A DNA stretch of 64,000 bases, from the NCBI GenBank assembly GCA_023614405.1, contig CM042691.1, forward strand, positions 173,572,927 through 173,636,926, in the 5' to 3' direction. This DNA is from Avena insularis (Eukaryota > Streptophyta > Magnoliopsida > Poales > Poaceae). Under the pieces are notes generated by a model. The model saw only the letters and a list, made by a program, of their open reading frames with translations, was not told the origin of the DNA and made no database searches. A program made the translations under genes and the position numbers. This document shows, in pieces, positions 46,732 to 57,360 of this stretch; the first letter of the stretch is position 1, and each line of letters opens with the position of its first letter.

Positions 46732-48434
46732 GGAGGACAATAGAACTTTGATAAGGTTAAAAGAACCTTAGCTATAATGTGCTGAGTTGCGCAACACCGA
46801 AAAGCGTTCTAGAGGCAACAACAATGCTCATGGCTCACGTGTCTGAAAGGTTGTGATCACGGAGGTCTAAAGTTCATATTGAGCCAAGAAGGTCGGGTAA
46901 ACAATCAAATAGTTGTTGTTTGACAATGATGAACCAACTATATGCAAATAAGCGATGATGTGCCCTGACACCGTCAAATGCCTTAGAGCCATATAATCCG
47001 TGATAGTTCCATACACGAGAGATCAAGTTTTGAACTTGGAAGACCCTCTAAAAGGTGTAAAAACCTTATAGTCGTGTTTGGATCTATAAAGAAATAGACA
47101 TGGATGTTTCACATCTATGAAATAGTCGACATGTCGGGAAAGAGTTCACGACCATGTTCAAGCATTTGAATATGACAAGATTTGATCTTTCATAGCGATG
47201 TTTAGTCTAGACAAATTAAATATAGAAACTACTACATATAATTTTGTTATGTGGTACTTCAATAAACAAAACAAGTTCTTCTAATAGAATGGTTACCTGG
47301 GACGTGTGCATAACACGTTCCAAAGGTTTTTTGATAATTCAAATGATGCTAAAAGCGTATGCAAACATCAATGGTTGAAGGAAGCATCAAGGAGATGGAA
47401 TCTTCACCGTGATGAAATTGTTAGTGTTTAATTTCATCGAAAACGATGAAGGTGCTTTCATTTGCAAGAAATTAAGTGGGAGTGCTAAGACATATTTCTA
47501 ATGCGTTATGTGAAAGACATACTGTTGATTCGAATTGATATATATTTTATTAACACAAGTTAAGAATTTCATCTCAATGAAAGACTTAGGCAAAACCCGA
47601 ACATTTGGTATCAATATCTATATGTATAGATTGAGACGCTAACATTGTTGTGCAAAATGTAAATAGATGAGCTATTGAAAGAGTTCAATATGGAAATTTC
47701 AAGAAAGGTTCTTGCCACACAGAAAGGATTAAATTGAAACAAAAGTGGATTGACAGTTGATAAGTGAAAAAAATATTCAAGTATTTTTGATACATGATGA
47801 ATGAAAATCACAAAGAGAATTTTTAATCATATTGTGATATGTACACATCCAGATATGTCATGTGCTCAAAATGTTATGAGCACATACTAGAATGATTCAT
47901 AGGATGATTATAGGATGATAGTAAAGATATTCTTATGATCGTTTGGAAGAACTAAGAATACAAATTAAGTTTATCTCAATCTAAAATAAGTGTGTCACAA
48001 TATGATGGAAAGAAATTTCCATAATGGATTTGGATGAGTTCAAAGTTAAGACACTATGACAGATACTACAAAAAAGGCTAACTATATGACTGCTATTATA
48101 GCAGCAAAAGAGGGCATTTGTGTCAAGTACTTTCTTATCAAACTAGGTGTAGTTCACAACAGGATAGTACTATAAAGATATATTGTACGATAATGTTGTC
48201 AACATGTTTTAACCCCAAGGAACTAAAGGTCTCACCAAAGGACCAAATTTATACAATGCCATCTCATTAGAGAATGAGTGATGCGTAGAGCCGCAAAGAC
48301 ATGCAATTACACATGGACCTGAAAGTCTTGGATCCGAACATCAGTTGACCACTTGCAATCGTGTACATACAACACCGGAAATCCATAGGTGTTGAATACA
48401 CAAATATTTGAAACTAGATTATTGACTCTAGTAC
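46732..48434 (+). pseudogene. pol: Y2 decayed reverse transcriptase / RNase H remnants
   Basis: Short copia pol scraps in several frames: KEASRRWNLHRDEIV near 47383-47430, EGAFICKKLSGSAKTYF near 47450-47500, SMKDLGKTRTFGINIY near 47575-47620, and RNase H-type AAIIAAKEGICVKYFLIKLG near 48090-48150. Stops occur every few dozen bases. It is colinear with Y1 7940-9746. Confidence 0.75.
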
Positions 48435-48445
48435 AAGTGGGAGAC
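48435..48445 (+). other. Polypurine tract of Y2
   Basis: aagtgggagac precedes the 3' LTR start at 48446. Confidence 0.82.
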
Positions 48446-50321
48446 TGCTGGAGATACGCCCAAGAGGCAATAATAAAGTAGTTATTATCATATCTTCATG
48501 CTTATGATAAATGTTTACATACCATGCTATAATTGTATTAACCGGAAACATTAATACTCGTGTGATCTGTAAACATATTATAGTCCCTAGTAAAGCCTCT
48601 TGTCAAACTAGCTTGTTGGTTAATATATGATCATGGTTCCTGATCATGAACATTGAGATGTTATTAACAACACGGTCATATCATTAGGAGAATGATGTGA
48701 TGGACGTACTACTATAGTTAAGCATAGCATAAGATCAAGTCATTTAAATAGTTCACTTGCTATAAAATTTCAATAAATAGTAACCTAAATCCTTGGACCA
48801 TGAGATCATGTTAATCACCATCACCGGATGGATACTTTGATGACATCAAACACCACTTAGTAATTGGGTGGTTATAAAGGTGGCATTGAGTGTTCGGAAA
48901 GTATGTGTTCAGGCACATGGATCAAGATTGGGATTTGTCCATCCATATGATGGATAGGTATACTCTGGGCCCTCTCGGTGGAATGTCATCCAATTAGCTT
49001 GCAATCATGTGACTGGCTCACAAGGGATCGCATATCACAAGAACGAGTAAAGAGTACTTATCAGTAACGAGGTTGAACTAGGTATGCAGAGATAGCAACG
49101 ATCAAACCTCGGATAAGTAAAGTATCGCGAGACATAGGGAAATTGGTATCATATGTAAATGGTTAATTCAATCATGAAGTAATCATAGAAATATGTGGGA
49201 TCCATATTAATTTCTATATTCCTCTATTGGTTATTAATATGAGAAGAGTCTCGATCATGTCTCAATAATTCACGAACCGTAGGGAGACACATTTAAGGAT
49301 TCGATGTTGTTTAGTATATATGGAATGTGAGTAAGAAGACGAATGTTGTTCGGAGTCTCAGATCGGATCCGATATATCATGAGGAGATCCGGAATGGTCC
49401 GGAGAATAAGATTCATATAAGGAAAGTCCAATTTCAGAGTTTGGGAATGGTTTCGGTGTTTTCAGCAGAATGCTCTAGAAGGGTCTAGAAGGTCCACCGA
49501 TCCAGAAGGGGAAGGGTACATGGATGTGTCATGACAAAGTGGAATGATTGCATCATGTGCTAGGTCACTTGGCTGGACACTTGGAAGAGAGAAATCAAAC
49601 TCTAATTTGAAAGTCAAAAAGGCAGTTTGAAAAAGTCAAACTGGAACAATATTTCCAAGTGGTGGGAGGGAAGGATTCCTACCTAGGGAAGGAATCTCCC
49701 CCCTTGCCGCCGGACACATGAATTGGTGTTGGGGGAGGATTCCGTCCCCCTTGCCTCCCCTCCCTCTCATAAATTGAGAGGAGGGGCGCCCCCTTGACAC
49801 ATAGGAAACCCTAGGTTGGTTGCCTAGTAGCGGCCAACCTAGATCTACTCTAAACCGCTACCGACTAGATAAACTATAGTTGCTAGATACCTTTAAACCT
49901 TTGCCCTCTAAACCCTTGATCGTCGGGGCTCCCTCTACTCCACCATACTCGCTCCGACTTAGGGGAAGCCCTGAGGGATCTCCACTCTACTTTCGACACC
50001 GCGCCGTCGTGCTGCCGGAATCGCAAGGAGAGAGCTACAACCTTCGCTGCCTATTGGAACAAGGGAGAGGAAGGTCTTCATCAAGTACCGAACATGTGAC
50101 CGACTATGGAAGCACTGTGGGAACGTGGTGCCGGAAGGATCGTTTATGCGATCTTGTGATCGGTAAGTGAACTACTACATCACCCACGAGAATTTGCTCC
50201 CGTTAACCGCTTTGGATCTTCGAGGGTTAGTACTCTATCGACTCGTTGCTACAATCTAGTAGATAGATCTTGGCTTGTGTGTGTTCATGAAGTAGAAATT
50301 TTTTGTTTTCCGTTCTATGAA
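48446..50321 (+). repeat. 3' LTR of Y2 (1876 bp, last few bases missing)
   Basis: Starts tgctggagatacgcccaaga and ends in ttccgttctatgaa, where the 5' LTR continues with cccctata. It is followed directly by gypsy RT (gctttgcctcgcattg). At 49802-49806 it reads tagga without interruption, the place where Y1 carries copia1. It shares diagnostic bases with the Y1 3' LTR. Confidence 0.88.
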
Positions 50322-50595
50322 GCTTTGCCTCGCATTGACCAAGTCATTGAATTGACGGCTGGCTCGAAGCTTCTGTGTTTTCTAGACGCATAATCAGGAT
50401 ACCACCAGATCAAGATACGAAAGTCGGACCAATTGGCCACTTCATTCATCACACCCTAGGACACTTATTGCTATGTCATGATTCCATTTGGGCTAAAAAA
50501 TGCAGGTGCTACGTATCAGCGGACAATGCAACATTCCCTCCATGACCAAATTGGTTGGAACATACACGCTTACGTGGATGACATCGTGGTGATGT
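50322..50595 (+). pseudogene. pol: G2 reverse transcriptase, central part
   Basis: In one frame: ALPRIDQVIELTAGSKLLCF, LDA, stop, SGYHQIKIRKSDQLATSFI, a stop in place of the usual Phe codon, CYVMIPFGLKNAGATYQRTM and IHAYVDDIVVM, with catalytic YVDD at 50571-50582. It is the continuation of 33898 after Y2. The RT stops abruptly after VVM, where a Y LTR piece begins. Confidence 0.88.
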
Positions 50596-50995
50596 ATGGT
50601 TGGAAATCGGTATCATATGTAAATGGTTAATTTGATCATGAAGTAATCATAGAAATATGTGGGATCCATATTAATTTCCAGATTCCTCTATTGGTTATTA
50701 ATATGAGAAGAGTCTCGATCATGTCTGCATAATTCACGAACCGTAGGGAGACACATTTAAGGATTCGATGTTGTTTAGTAGATATGGAATGTTGTTCGGA
50801 GTCTCAGATGGGATCCGGGATATCATGAGGAGATCCGGAATGGTCCGGAGAATATGATTCATATAAGGAAAGTCCAATTTCGGAGTTCAGGAATGGTTTC
50901 GGTGTTTTTAGCAGAATGCTCTAGAAGGGTTAGAAGGTCCACAGATCTAGAAGGGGAAGGGGACATGGATGTGTCATGAAAAAGTGGAATGATTG
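50596..50995 (+). repeat. Fragment of a Y-family LTR
   Basis: This matches the Y2 3' LTR segment 49141-49545 (ggtatcatatgtaaatggtt on), with an 18-base deletion between gaatg repeats. It starts abruptly inside the G2 RT and is cut at 50995 by W. It is not an LTR end on either side, so it is a truncated or rearranged copy. Confidence 0.82.
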
Positions 50996-51679
50996 TGTAA
51001 CATCCCAAAAATACTAAACTTGGATCATCAATTTCTAATCATCAAAATTAGGGTTAACAAAAACTTTGTTAAATAAAATTATGAATGCATGCATATGAGT
51101 ATGCATTAAACTTGAAATTCTTTTGAACCACCTTGTTTGTGTGTTTCCTTGCTTGTAAAATGTTTCTTAGGTGAAATAAACATCATCTAAAACATTTCCC
51201 ACACTTTTCCTAAAGACAAGTAAATCAAAACAAATAACTCCCATGCCTACTTTGGCTGCCTCAAACTTTCAGAACCTAACAGAAACTTTTCTGGATCTTT
51301 GCACCCCTTGAATGTACTCATAACAAAGTATCAAGGCCCACTTTGTGATCATCCATAAACTTTCAAATGCATAGTTTAAATGACAATTCAAAATTGAATC
51401 TTTATCATATGGCAAGATGCCACTTTTTCAAAAACCACTCAAACAAGCTCAACTTTCAAAACCCAAGCATCTGCAGACTCACCAGCACCAATCTAGCAAA
51501 CCCACCAAAAATCTTTTCAAAATTCAAAACTTGATTTCATGTGGCCATTTTATCAAACAGGTTGCAGACACAAATCATCAAAATCCTAAACACTATAGTG
51601 AGCAGTGATTGAAGCCTAACTTGTTCCCTCTCTAGCTCACAACTAACTCAGTAGATCATCTAGCAAGATTAACTAAACA

Positions 51680-52540
51680 CTAGCACCACTGTGAGCTTGG
51701 CATTACCATCAATGGTGAACAGCCGAAGCCAACCTTGTCACCCCCATGTCGACAGCAAGCTAGGAAGAGAAGCAAGCCTAGCCAGCATGTCTGGGAGGCA
51801 GCCCACCGTCCACCGCCACCCCCTGTCCCAGCCGCGAGCGTTGCCAAGCCCTGGACCACACGCACGACCCATGCCAACCTCGCCAGTGACCATAACGAGC
51901 GTGCGCCAGAGAGCCACCCTCGACCGAAGCCCACAGACCGCGCGCCGCCCTCGCCGCGTGCATACACAATCCCCACCGACCCAGGAGACCGCCAGACATC
52001 CTCGTTCGCCGCCCCGTGCCGCACAGCCACCGCTCGCCGTCGAAGACGCCGCCTCTGCCGCGCAGAGCGTCGCATGTTCCAGACCAAGCCACACCGCCCC
52101 ACGCCTCAAAACCATGTCGTTGAGCATCGCCAGGGAACACCGCACCGTCCCCTACCGTCGCGCATGCCAATAGCCGCATGTAACATCGCCCCCGACGAGC
52201 TCACCGTGCGCCCCATCGGTCCCCTCGCTCGACTATAAATAGAGGACTCCCCCGCTCGAATTCTTCACACCATTCTACTCCCCTCTCATCACTGATCGTG
52301 CCACAACGTTCCCGGAGCAAGGCGAGCACCACCTCACCGGAATTTCACCGGAGCCCGCCGCCTCTAGATAAGAAGGGCGCCATCGATTTCGTCCACCCCA
52401 GGAGATGCCGCGACCACAACTGAGTTCGCCATCGTCGACTTCGTCATTCGCCCGCCTCATCGACCCTCGCCTGCACCCCGGTGATCCCCCAGCACCCCTC
52501 ACTGGCCGCGCTAGGTTTCTTTCTTGCCGGCTTTGCCTCG
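51680..52540 (+). promoter_or_regulatory. GC-rich promoter-like block of W 5' LTR, TATA at 52233-52242
   Basis: A CpG-rich segment with ctataaatag at 52233-52242 and a pyrimidine-rich start-site-like stretch (cttcacaccattctactccc). It is conserved in the 3' LTR (TATA 62073-62082) and the solo LTR (17949-17958). It implies a U3 of about 1.25 kb and a long R-U5 of about 2.7 kb. Overlapping frames on both strands follow base composition and are not called as genes. Confidence 0.6.
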
Positions 52541-53378
52541 CGTCGACGATGACTTCCAGCCGTTGGATTAGAATCAGATCGAACGACCCACGTTTCCCCG
52601 TACCGCTTCGCCCCTCCCTGTCTCACTGACGAGTGGGGACACCCACTTAAGCAGCCCGCGGGAGCACTGCGCTTAGCAGGCCGGCCCGTTAACTTTTCCC
52701 GTGCAGCCCAGTTATTTTTCATTTTTGTTTCAAACTCACTTCTGTACTCAACTTCAAAAATCAACCCAGATCGATTCAGCGAACCAAATTGAATGAAACC
52801 AATTTTGTTAGAAAGGTCTGTGAATGCTGAATCCAAGCCCGTTGGACTCAAGTCATTTGGATCTATAGATCACCCATTGTAAAAATAACAAGGCAGAAGC
52901 TTTTCTGCATTCAAACATTTTTCAAATTGAAACCCTAATAGCTTTTGAGTTGATTCCAACTCTCAATAATCACATTTAACCATACCTTTCAGAATATATA
53001 AAAATATATAGGTTTACTTGCATAAATAATGTTCAAGTAATAAAACAATGCTACATAGGCATTTCTAGCCACTTTAATTAATTAAAATAAAAGGGTAAAA
53101 CCTTATTAAATTGTGACACCACTTTAAATCACATTCCCTTGGACTACAATATGTGGTGATGACATGTGTCAACGTGATCCCATGTTTGGTTTGGAGAATA
53201 TTAAATCTTAAGTAGTTTTTCAATGAGTAGAAATTACTTTGTTAAAAATAAAAGGAATTAAACCAAGCCTTAACCTTGTAATGTTAGAGATGATGTTAGA
53301 TCATCTATAGGACCCTTGTGTGTGATGATTGCAAGTAGTTAAGTATTGTTTGGTGATTGTGTACATCGTATTTATTTA

Positions 53379-53482
53379 TAGACGCTAGTACCGACCAAGG
53401 ATACGAGGAGGAAGGAGGATACTACGAAGAAGAAGCCGAGGAGAAATTCAACCACTGCTCTGCTCAAGGCAAGCTTATACTG
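53379..53482 (+). other. Acid-rich coding-like segment 1 in W 5' LTR
   Basis: After the acceptor-like tttatttatag the frame reads DASTDQGYEEEGGYYEEEAE, then EKFNHCSAQGKL. The same frame is open in the 3' LTR (63234 on) and, with one stop, in the solo LTR. No family is recognised. Confidence 0.4.
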
Positions 53483-54598
53483 ATATTGATGCAAGCTAAC
53501 ACTTGCCAGATACTTTACCTATGAAAGCCAATACTTGCTGCTATGCCTACTATATGCCTTAAGCATATGTGATCATACCCACTTGATAAACCAATCCTAG
53601 TTTTACTTGCAAGATTCTTACGTTATTTCTTTATCAAAGCTATTCTTAGAGTTTACTTAAGTGAATTATAGATACTAGAAAGATATGTGAAGGTTGCATA
53701 AAGATCATAAAATTTGGCCTAAGCTAGATAATCTTGGTGTCATCTCAAGGCATGAGATTGAGCTTAGTTGAAACACCACTAGTCTACCACCCCTCATTAG
53801 TACTCATCCCCACTTGTAGATGCTAGTGCTAAGCATAAAACTTGATCAACTTTAGATGGGAATACTTGGTGGAAAAATGGTTATGAAAACCTTGGAGTGA
53901 TGGATCATTCTATTGAAATGTTTTAGGCATGTGTTTCCAAACACCTGATTATTTTGGTGAAGCCTTAGCCCTTTATAAAACTGATGGTTGTCTGGATGCG
54001 ATACCATTCCAATTTTATCGTACAACCACAATACCCGAAGATTGGGTAGGACTTGACTGGAAACTTATATACCTTATTATTAGCTCCCTCACGGCCAAGG
54101 TCTGAGCTGAGGCTACCTTGTCAAGATTGTCCACCTGTGCAGTACCCAAGATGACAGTTGGTCATGGTTGGGAGGCCAAACTCACAGGAGAGGTGCTTAT
54201 ACTAGGGCGTGTAATTGAAAGGTTAAGATTGATTATCCGCATACTGAGTATGGTGAATTCAGGATTTGTTCCTGACGGATGTATCGAATGTTGTGGTGAA
54301 AGTGTACAATCTCTGCAGAGTGTCAAACTATTCGAATAGCCGTGTCCGCGGTTGTGGACAGTTGGAGTGGCCATACTGTTCCCCCGTCAGACTTTTCAAA
54401 ATGACTTGTGAAATGAATTGAGACTTTGACTTGACCACAACAGAGTTGTGATATGAAATACAAGTTCCCACTTAGGAGTTATAAAATTGTGACTAGCTTT
54501 GGAACCTAGTAGAGATAAATCTGGCTTTTGCAAAACAACCCTAGAGCCTAGTGTCCTATTATCCAAAAACCCCTTTTACCTGTTAGTATTAGTTTGCG

Positions 54599-54704
54599 AG
54601 TACTTAAAGAGTACTCATGGCTTTGTCCCTGGCTATTCCCATGGCCAGACTATGAAGAGGAGTATCTGGAAGATGGACCCCAGGAAGGTTACGACAACTA
54701 GGAT
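54599..54704 (+). other. Acid-rich coding-like segment 2 in W 5' LTR
   Basis: The frame reads KEYSWLCPWLFPW, then YEEEYLEDGPQEGYDN and TAG. It is conserved with the same stop in the solo LTR (20335-20421). It may be the C-terminal exon of a small protein joined to segment 1 by splicing; this is speculation. Confidence 0.4.
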
Positions 54705-54966
54705 CATCTCCCATCGTCAGCATTGCCTGTGACCCCAAAGATGGAGCTTCACCTACGCTATCGTTATTATTACGTATTCCGCTGCTTGATGTTGTATTAA
54801 GAACTGGATCATGAGATCCCTATTTGTGCAAGAACTTATGTATCGTGTGTAATGGATGATGTACTATGGTATCCAATTCTGTTATGTCTCGCAAAAATGG
54901 TAATCCTGGGATTGCGATGTATGGCATAACAGGCATCTAGATTGAAAAATCCGAGTGTTGACAAGT

Positions 54967-54979
54967 TGGTATCAGAGCC
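54967..54979 (+). other. Primer-binding site of W
   Basis: tggtatcagagcc lies three bases after the 5' LTR end. Initiator Met-tRNA type. Confidence 0.9.
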
Positions 54980-55193
54980 ATCCTGACCATAGGAGACCCT
55001 AGTTAGACTGGACATTTGAACCAAAAACTTAGTTTCAAAACCAAAGAAAACAAATATTTACAAAAACTTATTCTCATTCTTATCCCTTTGATTCTTTCAT
55101 GAAAATTCATATTCCTCAAAAACACTTGCAAAATACATAAAATTTTGACACACTTGATCACTCTGCTAACTTACTCATCCTCTATTCTTATAG

Positions 55194-55988
55194 ATGGACG
55201 TGAAGTACAACAAGTTTTATCAGTTGGGGAATGGAGGAGACCTTATCTTTGAGAGGGATTTGGACCAGCTTTCGGAACATCTGGAGCGTTTGCACCCCGA
55301 GTTCTTCGGAGCTCAACTCAATGATCAAGGAGGAGAAGATCTGCAGTAGCTAATTGTTGCAAGTCTCCAAGGAAAGATTGAACCTCCCACTGCGGAGGGA
55401 ATTCAGTTTACCTTGAGAGAGAACAACTGGCTCGATGGACTTGCCAGGGCCATGCAAGAAGCTCTTTCCCGTCTATGTGGGCAGAGCATCAATCAGATCA
55501 AGGGTAGTCGCTTTGAGTTTTGCCCAAGGCGCGATGCTAATGGACAACCCCTGGAAGCCCCATACCACCCTGAGCTGAAGACCCAATTGGACCACCTTAG
55601 CTTCATGATGTACGATCGTCAGCAGGAGTTGGACAACTGCCGTGACTACTGCAACCACAAGTCTGCCATCATCAAGACAAAGGACCAGACCATCGCCATG
55701 CTAGCAAAGGATCGCAAGTCTCGCCGCCGTCAGCTCGACAAGAAGGAGCGCATTATTTCCCGTCTTCGCCACCGCATCTCATCTCTTGAGGAGACCATCC
55801 ACGAGAGAGACATGCAGTTGGAGGAAAGGGAGAATGCCGGAGAGGATCTTCGTGGAGACCCCTACTCCTATCTCAGCGAAGACGATGATTTTCTGGAGGA
55901 TCAGGCTATGGATTTATTCAGCGATGAGGACGATTTCGCCTTCATCGATGATGATGAAGATGACGAAGCCCCAGATTCCGAGGAATAG
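55194..55988 (+). pseudogene. Extra open frame (ORF0) upstream of gag in W, one stop
   Basis: ATG at 55194-55196 starts MDVKYNKFYQLGNGGDLIFE. A single TAG at 55347-55349 interrupts it at codon 52; the remainder is open to the TAG at 55986-55988 (265 codons). The motif block is EALSRLCG, then FCPRRDANGQPLE, alignable with Z ORF0. After it comes a charged coiled coil (KTKDQTIAMLAKDRKSRRRQ, KKERIISRLRHRISSLEETI) and a strongly acidic tail (LSEDDDFLEDQ, FIDDDEDDEAPDSEE). It lies between the primer-binding site and gag, as in Z. The function is unknown. It is unlike Gag, Pol or envelope-like genes that I recognise. Confidence 0.75.
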
Positions 55989-56223
55989 TAGCACTTGAGC
56001 ACTAGCGTAGTGAGTAGTATTTGGTCCCATTGTATCGTATTTCTCAGAATGGTTCTTAAAACCATCTGTTTTTATTTGTTATGGTGTGTGTTGTACCGTG
56101 TGCTATGAATGAATGAATGAAAAAGCAAGTTGCTAGAAAATTTGAGTCTAACTTTAAAAAAATTTCAAAGACCCAAAACCTTAGAAATTTCCCTCTTATC
56201 TCATGATTTATCTCAATATTCAG

Positions 56224-57360
56224 ATGCCACGTGGAGGAAGTGGTTCATCCCCGGACCCGATGTTGCAGATTCTGCAAATGTTGACTTCTGACCGTGAAGC
56301 TGAAAGAGCGGAACGTCAAGCCAACCTGGCCACCCTTCAGTAGATAGCCCAGCTAGCCCATAACAACCAAGGCCACGGAAATCAAGATAACCATGGATCT
56401 AAGCTCAATAACTTCCAGAATACCAACCCACCTATTTTCACTAAGTCCGAAGAACCCCTAGACGCTGATGATTGGCTGCAAACCATGGAAAATAACCTAG
56501 AAGTAGCCGGAGTGGAAGCCAACGAGAAAGTTCTGTTCGCCACCCACTATCTAGCCGGAGATGCCAGAGCATGGTGGAACAGTGTTCACGCAATGACCGG
56601 AGGCCAGATGATGACCTAGGAGGACTTCAATGTCAAGTTTAGCAGAATCCATGTGCCACCGGGTTTGATCAAGAGAATGAGAGACGAGTTCAGAGAGCTG
56701 AAGCAAGGAAGGATGACTGTAGTGGAATACCGTGACAAATTTTTGTCATTATCTAGGTATGCCCCGGATGAAATCGACACCGAAGCCAAGAAGAAGGAAA
56801 GATTCCTGAATGGTCTGCATGATGAGATGCAGACGGTGTTAGTCAATATTCCCTTTGCTGATATTGAAGCCCTTGTCGACTCTGCTATCCAGATGGAAGG
56901 AAAGATCAACCAATCCAATGCGAACCGCAAGCGTCGTATGATGCATCAGCCAGGAACCCATCAGACCCCAAAGTATCGCCCTAACCCATCTCCAGGATTT
57001 GCCCCAAGAACCAACAGACCCCCGATGACCCGTCCCACCTATCCCAACCGTGGAAACCCTAGACCCGGAGGAAACCACAACAACCCCGACAACGCTAGCA
57101 ATTTCAATCGTGCCCCACCCAAGTTCAACAACAATGCTACCGCCAACACCAACACTGCCCCGGGGACTGGAAGCAATGATGTGCCTTTCGCAACCAAGGA
57201 CAAGTCGCAAGTGACCTGTTATGACTGTGGAAATAAAGGCCACTATTCCAACGAGTGCCCCAACAAGAAGAATGCTACAGCTCCCAATGCCAATGTCCCA
57301 ACTCAGCAGCAGCATCGTGTTCAGCCAGGAAGAAGATTTGCCCTAGGGAATTCACTCAAC
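56224..57360 (+). pseudogene. gag: W gag (capsid and nucleocapsid)
   Basis: ATG at 56224 (MPRGGSGSSPDPMLQILQML). TAG at ~56342 (from CAG) and ~56617 (from TGG) interrupt it. Capsid: [81 protein letters not shown]. Then comes a Pro/Asn/Thr-rich linker and the zinc knuckle [14 protein letters not shown] (CX2CX4HX4C) near 57216-57260. From 56653 on it is open into RT (569 residues). Confidence 0.9.

Larger units (their letters stand above)
33899..50321 (+). mobile_element. Ty1/copia element Y2, degenerate, interrupted by copia2 (right arm)
   Basis: 5' LTR 33899-35680, primer-binding site, decayed interior 35694-38766 and 46727-48445, polypurine tract, 3' LTR 48446-50321. copia2 splits the interior at 38767-46726. 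The left junction with gypsy G2 (..cctgtact then TGTTAGAG) is the same base as the Y1/G1 junction. At the right end the last ~7 LTR bases and ~70 bases of RT coding sequence are missing, so no target duplication can be seen. Confidence 0.88.
50996..54963 (+). repeat. 5' LTR of W (3968 bp)
   Basis: Starts tgtaacatcccaaaaatact, ends gagtgttgaca. It contains a GC-rich block (51780-52500), TATA at 52233-52242, two acid-rich coding-like segments (53379 and 54599 on) and the ctattcgaatagccgtgtcc stretch near 54330. Over the shared part it is very close to the 3' LTR, apart from a short ~30-base stretch near 51238 that only the 3' LTR has (61046-61078). Confidence 0.93.

Noticed and set aside
6602..50321. 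Independent insertion of Y into the same base of two G elements (target hotspot)
   Set aside because: LTR bases shared by side between Y1 and Y2 and colinear decayed interiors require common descent with the flanks.
6602..50321. Assembly artefact creating a mirrored copy
   Set aside because: The arms differ by several percent and have private insertions with proper target duplications.
51680..52240. Several overlapping frames of 120-167 codons on both strands in the GC-rich LTR block (also 61529-62013 and 17467-18273)
   Set aside because: They lie in an LTR promoter region, overlap on both strands, follow CpG-rich composition and carry no recognisable domain.
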